Assembly (NCBI GenBank): GCA_023260375.1 | Contig: JALQVK010000058.1 | Span: 1 to 8,075, forward strand | Reading direction: 5' to 3' | Source: Rhodoluna sp. | GTDB taxonomy: Bacteria; Actinomycetota; Actinomycetes; Actinomycetales; Microbacteriaceae | DNA length: 8,075 nt | Shown: positions 1 through 5,704 of the stretch, one piece after another | Layout: each line of letters opens with the position of its first letter | How positions within the stretch are numbered: the stretch's first letter is position 1 | The notes under the pieces: model-generated | Told to the model about the DNA's origin: nothing | The model's input: the letters and a program-made list of their open reading frames with translations, nothing else | Databases searched by the model: none | Translations under genes and position numbers: made by a program

Positions 1-357
1 GTCGATCGAAAGACCGAGGGGTTTCATCTGATCACGCATTTGTTTGATATTATTGTATGTCCAATCTTTCGGATGGCCTCCGCTCGCCATAGCGGCATTT
101 TCTGCTGGCATTCCAAAGGCGTCCCAGCCCATCGGGTGCAGCACATTATACCCTGTACTCATTTTGTAGCGCGCAATCACGTCGCCCATTGTGTAATTGC
201 GTACATGCCCGATATGCAGTTTCCCTGAAGGGTAGGGAAACATTTCCAACACATAGTATTTGGGCCGCGTTTCATCGCGCTCGGCCTTAAATACACCAGC
301 CTCGTTCCAAGCTTTTTGCCATTTTGGCTCAATCTCAGCAGCAGAATAGCGTGCCAT
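1..357 (-). CDS. leuS: Leucyl-tRNA synthetase, N-terminal 119 residues (partial, runs off the left edge)
   Basis: Cytoplasmic class I aminoacyl-tRNA synthetase that charges tRNA-Leu. The frame is open from the ATG at 357-355 to the window edge. It begins [17 protein letters not shown] and carries the [20 protein letters not shown] stretch typical of LeuS. The class I HIGH signature is present as HIGH within [20 protein letters not shown] (about residues 40-59), which binds ATP. The editing domain, the KMSKS loop and the anticodon-binding part lie outside the window. The start is supported by AAGGGGA (372-366 on the minus strand) eight bases upstream. The wording resembles alphaproteobacterial LeuS, in contrast to the genes right of about 1000. 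The gene is divergent from the hypothetical gene at 510. Confidence 0.96.
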   Translation of the reverse strand, partial: MARYSAAEIEPKWQKAWNEAGVFKAERDETRPKYYVLEMFPYPSGKLHIGHVRNYTMGDVIARYKMSTGYNVLHPMGWDAFGMPAENAAMASGGHPKDWTYNNIKQMRDQMKPLGLSID

Positions 358-401
358 TTCAAGCGTCCCCTTATGCAACGTTTTGCAAGGTGATAAGCGT
401 A

Positions 402-430
402 TTAGACCGAAGGGTCCAGAGGCATATAAC
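402..430 (+). promoter_or_regulatory. Possible sigma70-type promoter for the gene at 510
   Basis: TATAAC at 425-430 matches five of six bases of the -10 consensus. TTAGAC at 402-407 lies 17 bases upstream but is a poor -35. It would give a 5' leader of roughly 70 bases containing the hairpin at 452-472. The inverted repeat at 426-447 overlaps the -10, so a repressor could act there. This is pattern matching only. Confidence 0.25.
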
Positions 431-447
431 CAACATTTCTCGGTTAT
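426..447. repeat. Inverted repeat ATAACC-N10-GGTTAT
   Basis: Six-base perfect arms (426-431 and 442-447) are separated by ten bases in the leuS/hypothetical-gene spacer. The left arm overlaps the candidate -10 box. It could be an operator half-site pair or part of a leader hairpin. Six-base arms also occur by chance. Confidence 0.3.
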
Positions 448-451
448 GTCA

Positions 452-472
452 GCCTTTCCTGAAATGGAAGGC
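452..472 (+). other. Leader hairpin upstream of the hypothetical gene
   Basis: GCCTTTCC (452-459) pairs with GGAAGGC (466-472) with one bulged T around a TGAAAT loop, giving seven base pairs. No T-run follows, so it is not a classical terminator. It lies between the candidate promoter and the Shine-Dalgarno site, where an mRNA-stability or translation-control element could sit. The function is unknown. Confidence 0.3.
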
Positions 473-509
473 CGGATTGATAACGCTACCGATACTTTGG
501 AGGATTAAC

Positions 510-1067
510 ATGAGCAATCTTGAGACATACCATGATCCTGATCGCGCAGGATTGAATGACGAACATCTGGACAACACCTATCTGGCCGAGGCTTTTCCCA
601 ATGCTGATAGTCCCGCCGAACTGTACCGTCAGGTTTATAAGTGGACTGCTTGCGGTGCATATCTCAGCGTACGCATTAATTATTTTGAAACCATCGAGCC
701 GGACGGTTTCCATGATTACCCTTCAGACGTTGAACGGTCTGAATGGGTTCACTGCGGCGAGCTGCACAAGCTTGGAACATGGAAAGACCTCGATGAGAAA
801 GGCATTCTGATAACCGCACTATTGGTCGGTTCAATTGTCGAAGGCGTGGACTATGGTACGGACGATATCGAACTTGAGATAAACCAAACCGACGAAGAAC
901 CAGACGAATTTCGCAAACGTTTTTATGCTGCGGTCGATGAAGTAGAAAACCAAGCTTCAGATATCTGGAATAACACGCATGGTTGCGAAGGTTGCGCGGC
1001 TCATTGGAGTCGCGGTTTCATACCTATTGGCAATTCCGAACAAGAGTTTCAAGCAAACACTGATTAA
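510..1067 (+). CDS. Hypothetical protein, 3' end probably lost at a sequence junction
   Basis: I do not recognise a named family. The ATG at 510 is chosen because GGAGG (499-503) lies six bases upstream; the same frame stays open further 5' but without such a site. The product would be 185 residues, soluble, acidic and without a signal peptide or membrane segment. Near the end it has the HGCEGC motif (about residues 157-162), then AAHW at about 163-166. A CxxC of this kind often forms half of a zinc site, and here no second Cys pair follows. From about position 1000 the same DNA reads in another frame as the start of a permease transmembrane helix. The last 20 or so residues are therefore probably not native, and the true protein would continue with different sequence. 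It is divergent from leuS and appears to belong to the same alphaproteobacterium-like piece. Confidence 0.6.
   Translation: MSNLETYHDPDRAGLNDEHLDNTYLAEAFPNADSPAELYRQVYKWTACGAYLSVRINYFETIEPDGFHDYPSDVERSEWVHCGELHKLGTWKDLDEKGILITALLVGSIVEGVDYGTDDIELEINQTDEEPDEFRKRFYAAVDEVENQASDIWNNTHGCEGCAAHWSRGFIPIGNSEQEFQANTD
985..1060. other. Probable junction between two unrelated genomes
   Basis: Two genes are truncated at the same place. The hypothetical gene from 510 loses its native C-terminus, and an ABC permease begins mid-protein in a shifted frame with no start codon or Shine-Dalgarno site of its own. Protein flavour also changes, from alphaproteobacterium-like (LeuS) to actinobacterium-like (everything to the right). 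The permease frame already makes helix-like sense from about 1000 (LIGVAVSYLLAIP), so the junction is most likely about 990-1010. Assembly chimera is the simplest reading, and a real rearrangement is possible. Confidence 0.6.
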
Positions 1068-1599
1068 CCGAATTCTCGATGTCATGTTTCTGCTTCCGCT
1101 TGGCATTTCAACCGTGGTGCTCGGTTTCGGTTACCTGGTTACCTTCGGTGGTTACCCGTTGCCGCTTCGAGAAACCTGGTTGGTGACCCCGCTGATTCAA
1201 TCGGTAATGTCGGTGCCAATTGTGATTCGCCTGATTTACCCCGCCTTGGTTTCTGTCGAGCGCAGCCACTACGAAGCTGCTGCAACTGCCGGTGCTAACC
1301 GTTGGCAAATTTGGTGGTTTATCGAATTGCCTATGATTCGCTTTAGTGTTTACACCGCTGCCGCCTTCGCGGCATTGGTATCACTTGGAGAGTTCGGAGC
1401 GGCAAGCCTGCTCGCCTATGGAGATCAGGCAACTTTGCCAACTGTGCTCTATACGCTGATCTCAAAACCCGGTGGTGAAAACTATGGCATGGCTATGGCA
1501 GCTGGAACGCTAATCATCACCATGACCTTCGTCATAGTTTTTCTGATCAGTCGCGAAAATCTACAGGAACGCCAGCCGAAGCGAAACGGTCTCGCATAA
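1000..1599 (+). CDS. ABC transporter permease, C-terminal fragment (ThiP/FbpB-like)
   Basis: Inner-membrane channel subunit of a binding-protein-dependent importer. The signature cytoplasmic EAA loop that docks the ATPase is clear: EAAATAGANRWQIWWFIELP (about 1273-1332). The region around it (LLPLGISTVVLGFGYLVTFGG, then TPLIQSVMSVPIVIRLIYP, later SLGEFGAASLL and LPTVLYTLI) matches the second half of fused permeases that import thiamine or ferric iron. The substrate cannot be fixed from this half alone. At least four hydrophobic segments are visible. The fragment is about 199 residues, whereas whole fused permeases are above 500. The 5' part is missing at the junction, and the start coordinate given is an estimate. 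No ATPase gene follows: the gene ends convergently, overlapping the last 53 bases of the methyltransferase gene. It is best treated as a partial gene, possibly intact in its source genome. Confidence 0.75.
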   Translation, partial: LIGVAVSYLLAIPNKSFKQTLINRILDVMFLLPLGISTVVLGFGYLVTFGGYPLPLRETWLVTPLIQSVMSVPIVIRLIYPALVSVERSHYEAAATAGANRWQIWWFIELPMIRFSVYTAAAFAALVSLGEFGAASLLAYGDQATLPTVLYTLISKPGGENYGMAMAAGTLIITMTFVIVFLISRENLQERQPKRNGLA

Positions 1600-2392
1600 C
1601 TTCGATGGCCTCGGTGTTGCGATCCATCAAAATAAACCGGCGCTCCAACTGAGCCGCAACATAACCAGTAGTTCCAGAGCCTCCAAAGAAATCTAGGACG
1701 AGGTCGCCTGGCTTAGAAGACGCCTGAATGATGCGTCGCAAAATACCAATCGGCTTCTGGGTTGGGTAGCCGGTCTTCTCGGTACCGGTTGGCGAGACGA
1801 TGGTGTGCCACCAAACATCGGTTGGAAGTTTGCCTTTGGCGATCTTCTCTGCGGTAACTAGCCCAGGTGCCATGTACGGTTCGCGGTCCACCGCGGTTGA
1901 GTCGAAGTAATACTTCTCTGGGTTCTTCACGTAAACCAGAATGGTGTCGTGTTTGGCTGGCCAGCGACTCTTCGATTTGGCACCGTAGTCGTAGGCCCAA
2001 ATGATTTCATTCAAAAAGTTTTCGCGCCCGAAGAGTGCGTCCAGCAAAACCTTCGCATAATGAGCCTCGCGGTAATCGAGGTGCAGATAAAGTGTTCCGG
2101 TCTCATTGAGAAGTCGCCAAGCTTCTTCAAGTCTCGGCTCCAGAAAGCTCCAGTAATCTGCAAATTCATCGTCGTAACCAAGAACAGTGTCGCGCACGAT
2201 GTCGTAGCGCTGTCCCTTGAAACCGACTCGACTACCGGTTTCGGTGCGCGTGGTGGTTGACTTGCCGCGGGTTTGGCGTCGTCCGGTGTTGAAGGGTGGG
2301 TCTATGTAAATGAGTTGCACCGACTGGTCTGGCATCGCTTTGAGATGCACCAGGTTGTCCCCAAATAGGACTAGATTTTTAGAGTCGGACAC
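1547..2392 (-). CDS. Site-specific DNA methyltransferase, beta class (N6-adenine or N4-cytosine)
   Basis: Transfers a methyl group from S-adenosylmethionine to an exocyclic base amine in DNA. The catalytic motif IV, DPPFN (residues 31-35 from the start chosen here), comes first. The SAM-binding motif I, FFGGSGTTG (225-233), comes near the C-terminus, preceded by YPTQKP (209-214). That order defines the beta group, which includes CcrM-like and type III Mod-like enzymes. The length, 281 residues, fits a stand-alone enzyme. I chose the GTG at 2392 because the protein then starts (M)SDSKNLVLFGDNL and a TAATCT box lies seven bases upstream. ATG 2413 and GTG 2419 are in-frame alternatives but add residues that look untranslated. 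No restriction endonuclease or specificity gene is visible, so it may be an orphan regulator or maintenance methylase, and its target site is unknown. The 3' end overlaps the convergent permease by 53 bases. Confidence 0.9.
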   Translation of the reverse strand: MSDSKNLVLFGDNLVHLKAMPDQSVQLIYIDPPFNTGRRQTRGKSTTTRTETGSRVGFKGQRYDIVRDTVLGYDDEFADYWSFLEPRLEEAWRLLNETGTLYLHLDYREAHYAKVLLDALFGRENFLNEIIWAYDYGAKSKSRWPAKHDTILVYVKNPEKYYFDSTAVDREPYMAPGLVTAEKIAKGKLPTDVWWHTIVSPTGTEKTGYPTQKPIGILRRIIQASSKPGDLVLDFFGGSGTTGYVAAQLERRFILMDRNTEAIEVMRDRFASAGVPVDFRD

Positions 2393-2399
2393 ATAGAAG

Positions 2400-2405
2400 A
2401 GATTA
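2400..2405 (-). promoter_or_regulatory. Candidate -10 box (TAATCT) for leaderless methyltransferase mRNA
   Basis: TAATCT on the minus strand ends seven bases before the GTG at 2392, the spacing expected if transcription begins at the start codon. Actinobacterial leaderless promoters often have a TANNNT box at this distance. No clear -35 or Shine-Dalgarno site is seen. Confidence 0.35.
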
Positions 2406-2411
2406 ACCCAC

Positions 2412-2741
2412 ATGAGCACTGAAGTAATTCACCAAGCAGACCGAAACCGCTACGCAATCTTCTTGGAAGGTGAAGAGGTTGGTGAAGCAACTTATACGCC
2501 AAAGGGTGATCGTTGGGTTTTCGACCACACTTTTGTGAACCCAGCTCATCAGGGAAAGAACCTCGCGGCAATCTTGATTCGCGAAGCTTTCGAGGACATT
2601 CGTGCCAACCAGCACGTTTTGGTTGAACCAACTTGCTCGTATGTGGTTCGCTACATGGAGAAGCGCCCTGAGACCCACGACCTTTTGGCTATTCCAATCG
2701 AGGACGCAATCGCGTTCTGCAAACTTCCGCCAAGAAACTAA
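2412..2741 (+). CDS. Small GNAT-fold N-acetyltransferase (YjdJ/Acetyltransf_CG type)
   Basis: A 109-residue single-domain protein of the short GCN5-related type. Its conserved core is visible: FDHTFVNPAHQGKNLAAILI (about 37-56), in which the QGKNLA segment corresponds to the acetyl-CoA pyrophosphate loop, and PTCSYVVRYMEKRPE (about 73-87), the family's Cys-Ser-Tyr motif and hydrophobic helix. Family members probably move an acetyl group from acetyl-CoA, but substrates are mostly unknown. The protein is cytoplasmic with no signal peptide. The start ATG lies behind a weak purine-rich AGAAGAG about ten bases upstream. It is divergent from the methyltransferase with only 19 bases between starts, so each promoter probably lies inside the other gene. 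Its stop codon overlaps that of the hydrolase (CTAA at 2738-2741). Confidence 0.88.
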   Translation: MSTEVIHQADRNRYAIFLEGEEVGEATYTPKGDRWVFDHTFVNPAHQGKNLAAILIREAFEDIRANQHVLVEPTCSYVVRYMEKRPETHDLLAIPIEDAIAFCKLPPRN

Positions 2742-3595
2742 ATGTGGGCTTCTAGCCAGTTGGCTAGGTCGTTCAACACTTCTTCTTTATTGGTCTCGTT
2801 GTAGATTTCGTGACGAGCTCCGTCGTAAATAAAAATCACAATGTCGTCCACGCCAAGTTTGCGATAGGCATTCGCTAGTAAAACGTTGCCGCGCTCGCCC
2901 GCGAGCGAATCTTCGCTTCCGGCTTGCAACAGAATTGGAACTTTGGTGTCGATGGTCTTTTTTGGGAAGCCCATAAGTTTCAGGCTGTCCCAAATGCCAA
3001 CAATCTCGGTGAAAGACTCTCCGAAGTTGAGCGGATCCTCTCGGAACTTGCGGCCGACCTCAAGGTCTCGGCTAAGCCACTCGCCGCCATTCGCATCTGG
3101 CAGATGTGCCCAACGTTTGTTGAGCTTTCCGCTGTTAATGACACCTGGAATCAGAAGCGAAGAACCGCTGAGCACAAAAGCACTTAAGTCGCTTGAGTAC
3201 TTGTCGTAAAGTCGCTGGGCGAGCATCGAACCCCAGCTGTGACCGATCATCACGAGTTTTGCTCCTGGGTGCTCTGCCTTCATGAGTTCGGTTAACTGCC
3301 GAACCTCGGCTAGTACCGCATCCATTCCGCCGGGGCCCAACAGCCCCTGCTTCTTGGTGATGCCGGCCTCAACCATGCCTTTTCCGGTTTGACCATGACC
3401 GCGGTGATCGTCTGAGTAGACCGCGTAACCCAAAGAGTTGAGCTTTTTGGCGACATGGTCGTAGCGGCGGGAATGCTCGCCTATGCCGTGTACCAGCTGA
3501 ACGACTGCCTTCGGGTTGGCTACTGGCCATTCCCAGAAAACGATGTCGACGCCATGGCTGTCTTTGAAATTTCTACGAAGAGGTAGGTCGGTCAT
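2738..3595 (-). CDS. Alpha/beta hydrolase, monoacylglycerol-lipase-like (Hydrolase_4/S33)
   Basis: Cytoplasmic serine hydrolase of 285 residues, probably cleaving monoacylglycerols, lysophospholipids or similar esters. The family has broad specificity and the exact substrate is not readable. The oxyanion-hole HGIGEHS (36-42) and the HRGHG strand (64-68) are typical of monoglyceride lipases. The nucleophile elbow GHSWG places Ser120. The acid is likely Asp229 in GSEDSLAG, and the base is His262 in DGARHEI. I use the ATG at 3595 (MTDLPLRRNF). The frame opens 16 codons earlier, but those residues look unlike the family and would leave less room for a promoter. TAACAT ends seven bases before this ATG, suggesting a leaderless message. 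The 3' end overlaps the GNAT stop by four bases. Confidence 0.9.
   Translation of the reverse strand: MTDLPLRRNFKDSHGVDIVFWEWPVANPKAVVQLVHGIGEHSRRYDHVAKKLNSLGYAVYSDDHRGHGQTGKGMVEAGITKKQGLLGPGGMDAVLAEVRQLTELMKAEHPGAKLVMIGHSWGSMLAQRLYDKYSSDLSAFVLSGSSLLIPGVINSGKLNKRWAHLPDANGGEWLSRDLEVGRKFREDPLNFGESFTEIVGIWDSLKLMGFPKKTIDTKVPILLQAGSEDSLAGERGNVLLANAYRKLGVDDIVIFIYDGARHEIYNETNKEEVLNDLANWLEAHI
2752..2767. terminator. Hairpin at the convergent GNAT/hydrolase end
   Basis: CTAGCC (2752-2757) and GGCTAG (2762-2767) form a perfect six-base stem with an AGTT loop, eleven bases past the GNAT stop and inside the last codons of the hydrolase. A moderately T-rich stretch follows on the plus strand, not a pure T-run. 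It could end GNAT transcripts or both; this is inferred from position only. Confidence 0.35.
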
Positions 3596-3692
3596 ACTGT
3601 GAATGTTACGCCTCAATTTGCCAAAAATCTTAAGCGCATACACACAGGTCGTTCACAGGAAACTCCCAAGTTAGTCAGGAAGTCTTACATCT
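3596..3692. promoter_or_regulatory. Divergent promoter region, hydrolase / flavin electron-transfer operon
   Basis: A 97-base spacer that should hold promoters in both directions. On the minus strand TAACAT (3608-3603) ends seven bases before the hydrolase ATG. On the plus strand AGGAAG (3677-3682) lies ten bases before the ATG at 3693. TTGCCA at 3618-3623 could be a -35, but no good -10 follows at 16-18 bases. I see no recognisable iron-box (DtxR/IdeR or Fur) palindrome. Confidence 0.45.
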
Positions 3693-5111
3693 ATGAGCCA
3701 GACCGCACCTCAGCTAACCCTGACCCCACCGAACACTCGTGTTCGTCTAGGGGCCAAGAAACTGCTACAGCTCAAGCGTTCTCAAGACATTATTGAGACC
3801 TTTGCCTGGGCAACCGTTGTCTTCGTTGCCGCAATGTTCTTCCTGGACGGCGGTTTGGCTAAGTTTGGCAACTTGAACGACATTCTGCAGTCGACCAGCC
3901 GCCTAACTGCTCTCATCGGCACCGACCTACTTTTGATTCACACTCTGCTCGTGGCCCGAGTGCCTTGGCTAGACAAGCTTTACGGGCACGACAAGGTAAC
4001 CATCGCTCACAAAAAACTTGGCAAGCCAATCCTGTACGTGATCGCAGCACACTTCCTGGCTTCGCTAGTTCAGTTCGCAATCGCCGACGGCAAGTCACTT
4101 GTTGCAGAAATGGTGAACCTATTTGTAAACGTCCCTGACATGTGGAGTGCCACGGTTGGTTTCGTCCTGATGTTGGTCGTCGTAGTTTCCTCAATCAACG
4201 CAGCCCGCAAGAAGCTCAGCTACGAAGTTTGGTACGTAATTCACCTACTTGCCTACATCTCAATCTTGGCTGCTGTCCCTCACCAGTTCTCAACCGGTTC
4301 AGACATCGCCGGCAAGCCACTACAAACCCTGTTCTGGGTTTCGCTCTACCTATTCGTTGCGCTCAACGTGGTCTGGTACCGAGCACTTGGTCCGTTGCTG
4401 CTAAACCTTGGACTTGGACTTCGAGTTTCTGCTGTGGTTCGTGAATCGAGCGACACCATCTCGATCTACCTTTCCGGTCGCGGGCTTGAGCGCCTTGGCG
4501 GACAGGCTGGTCAGTTCTACATGCTTCGCATCATGAACAAAGAAAACTGGGACAAGCCACACCCATTCTCGATTTCGGCAGCGCCAAACAACCGTTTTAT
4601 TCGCTTCACCATCGGTGACCGCGGCGACTTCACCTCACAGCTACCAGACCTCAAAGTTGGAACACGCGTCTTCCTTGAAGGCCCTTACGGTGTTTTCACC
4701 GAAGAGCGTCGCACCAAGGAAAAGGTCACCCTAATTTGTGCCGGTGTCGGAGCACCTCCAATTCGCGCCCTCGCTGAGTCGATGGCAGCTCGTCCTGGCG
4801 ACATCACGATCATCTACCGCGTTCGCAGCTACGAAGACGCAGCTCTACTAAGCGAAATCGAGCAGGTTGCTCGTCACCGTGGATTCCGCCTACACGTACT
4901 TTCGGGTAAGCGCGGCTCGGCTAACTCTTGGCTACCTGGTCACCTTAACGATGTTCCAGATCACGCACGTCTAATCGAAATGAACCCACACATTTCCGAG
5001 TCCGATGTTTACATCTGCGGTCCTGGCCCATGGACTCACGCAGTTGAAAAGTCACTAAAGCGAGTTGGCACCCCCGCCACTCAGATTCACGCAGAGGAGT
5101 TCGCCTGGTGA
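3693..5111 (+). CDS. Ferric-reductase/NOX-like transmembrane flavocytochrome with FAD and NAD(P)H domains
   Basis: Membrane oxidoreductase of 472 residues that would pass electrons from cytosolic NAD(P)H through FAD and two hemes b to the outer face. Six hydrophobic segments are visible (about 34-51, 71-90, 112-130, 152-169, 180-197, 211-229). Candidate heme ligands are His106/His120 in helix 3 and His184/His197 in helix 5. Their spacings of 14 and 13 residues equal those of the NOX2 heme histidines. The cytosolic half has the FAD motif HPFSIS (290-295), EGPYG (329-333), the nucleotide-binding GVGAPP (351-356), CGPGPW (442-447) and the C-terminal IHAEEFAW. It is the first gene of a four-gene operon and overlaps the next by GTGA. 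The FMN-binding and ApbE partners argue for electron delivery to exported flavoproteins rather than direct iron reduction alone. The final acceptor is unknown. Confidence 0.92.
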   Translation: MSQTAPQLTLTPPNTRVRLGAKKLLQLKRSQDIIETFAWATVVFVAAMFFLDGGLAKFGNLNDILQSTSRLTALIGTDLLLIHTLLVARVPWLDKLYGHDKVTIAHKKLGKPILYVIAAHFLASLVQFAIADGKSLVAEMVNLFVNVPDMWSATVGFVLMLVVVVSSINAARKKLSYEVWYVIHLLAYISILAAVPHQFSTGSDIAGKPLQTLFWVSLYLFVALNVVWYRALGPLLLNLGLGLRVSAVVRESSDTISIYLSGRGLERLGGQAGQFYMLRIMNKENWDKPHPFSISAAPNNRFIRFTIGDRGDFTSQLPDLKVGTRVFLEGPYGVFTEERRTKEKVTLICAGVGAPPIRALAESMAARPGDITIIYRVRSYEDAALLSEIEQVARHRGFRLHVLSGKRGSANSWLPGHLNDVPDHARLIEMNPHISESDVYICGPGPWTHAVEKSLKRVGTPATQIHAEEFAW

Positions 5112-5704
5112 GAAGCGCAACTAAAACTTTCGTAGGCCTAGCCGGTATCGGTGTCCTAGTAGCAACCGCAAAGCTAGGTCTCCCAGTCACCACAGCAAAT
5201 GCAGCCACCGTATCGGTTGCAACTACTACCGACACCAGTTCTTCACAGACCGCAACTAACACCGACACCACCGCGTCTACCAGCACGACTGCAACAACTA
5301 GCACCACGACTAAGACCGCTACGAAAACCACCACCAAGAAGACCACCAAGGCCAGCACCTCAACTTCTTCTGGCAGTGGCACTTCAACAGCAACTCCAAC
5401 ACCTACCCCAACTCCGACACCTACCCCAACTCCAGCTGCCGCGAATTCTGGAACCAAACAGGGTCAGGCATATGAGCAGGTCTTTGGTTCTAACATCACC
5501 ATCTCTGTCACTAAATCAAATGGCAAAATTACCGAAGTTACCTGCATCGACTGCAATGCAACCCACGGCTACAGCAGGGCATTTCCAGCACTAGTCCAAG
5601 CCACACTAGCTGCTAATGGAACTAACTACGGCACACAGGGTAACGCTACCTACACAACAATCGCCTTCAAAAAAGCTGTAAAGGATGCCCTTGCAAAGTT
5701 CTAA
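5108..5704 (+). CDS. Exported FMN-binding-domain protein with Thr-rich and Thr-Pro linker
   Basis: A 198-residue protein starting at GTG 5108, which overlaps the upstream stop (GTGA). AGAGGAG (5093-5099) lies eight bases before it. Residues 1-32 look like a Sec signal peptide with a cleavage site ANA|A. Residues about 34-95 are almost all Thr, Ser, Ala and Lys, followed by Thr-Pro repeats (96-109). This low-complexity tether could span the cell wall and may be glycosylated. The C-terminal domain (about 118-198) aligns without gaps to the FMN-binding domain of the next gene. The usual SGAT flavinylation motif is altered to GNAT (178-181), with the acceptor Thr181 kept. A Cys pair, CIDC (146-149), is absent from the paralogue. 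The likely role is an extracytosolic electron carrier accepting electrons from the flavocytochrome, if it is indeed flavinylated. Confidence 0.82.
   Translation: MRSATKTFVGLAGIGVLVATAKLGLPVTTANAATVSVATTTDTSSSQTATNTDTTASTSTTATTSTTTKTATKTTTKKTTKASTSTSSGSGTSTATPTPTPTPTPTPTPAAANSGTKQGQAYEQVFGSNITISVTKSNGKITEVTCIDCNATHGYSRAFPALVQATLAANGTNYGTQGNATYTTIAFKKAVKDALAKF
5393..5434 (+). repeat. 18-base tandem repeat encoding Thr-Pro pairs
   Basis: Two near-identical 18-base units starting ACTCC(A/G)ACACC (5393-5410, 5411-5428) plus a third partial copy (5429-5434). They differ only at one third-codon position and encode alternating Thr-Pro. Such units can change copy number by slippage, altering linker length in frame. 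Confidence 0.85.

Noticed and set aside
177..362. Short minus-strand frame starting MKWHAIL
   Set aside because: Overlaps the leuS start in another frame. The leuS frame carries the HIGH motif and is plainly the real one.
1949..2260. 103-codon plus-strand frame inside the methyltransferase
   Set aside because: Antisense shadow without recognisable motifs or a ribosome-binding site.
2886..3209. Plus-strand frames opposite the hydrolase
   Set aside because: Ser/Pro/Arg-rich antisense shadows. The hydrolase triad on the minus strand is intact.
3596..3643. Longer hydrolase N-terminus starting MYALKIFGKLRR
   Set aside because: The extra 16 residues are basic and unlike the family, and would run over the candidate -10 of the gene. 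Start 3595 fits better.
3596..3692. Iron-responsive operator before the ferric-reductase-like gene
   Set aside because: I looked for DtxR/IdeR and Fur-like palindromes and saw none, so iron regulation is not claimed.
5393..5434. Short direct repeats as a possible CRISPR or mobile-element end
   Set aside because: The repeats are contiguous, in frame, without spacers, and encode Thr-Pro pairs.
4945..5457. Minus-strand open frame rich in Val and Gly-Val repeats
   Set aside because: It is the reverse reading of the Thr-rich linker and its Thr-Pro tandem repeat. It has no homology-like core and lies opposite two well-supported genes.
5199..5594. Plus-strand frame rich in Pro, Gln and Leu
   Set aside because: A frame-shifted shadow of the Thr-rich FMN protein. 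Low-complexity codons keep it open.
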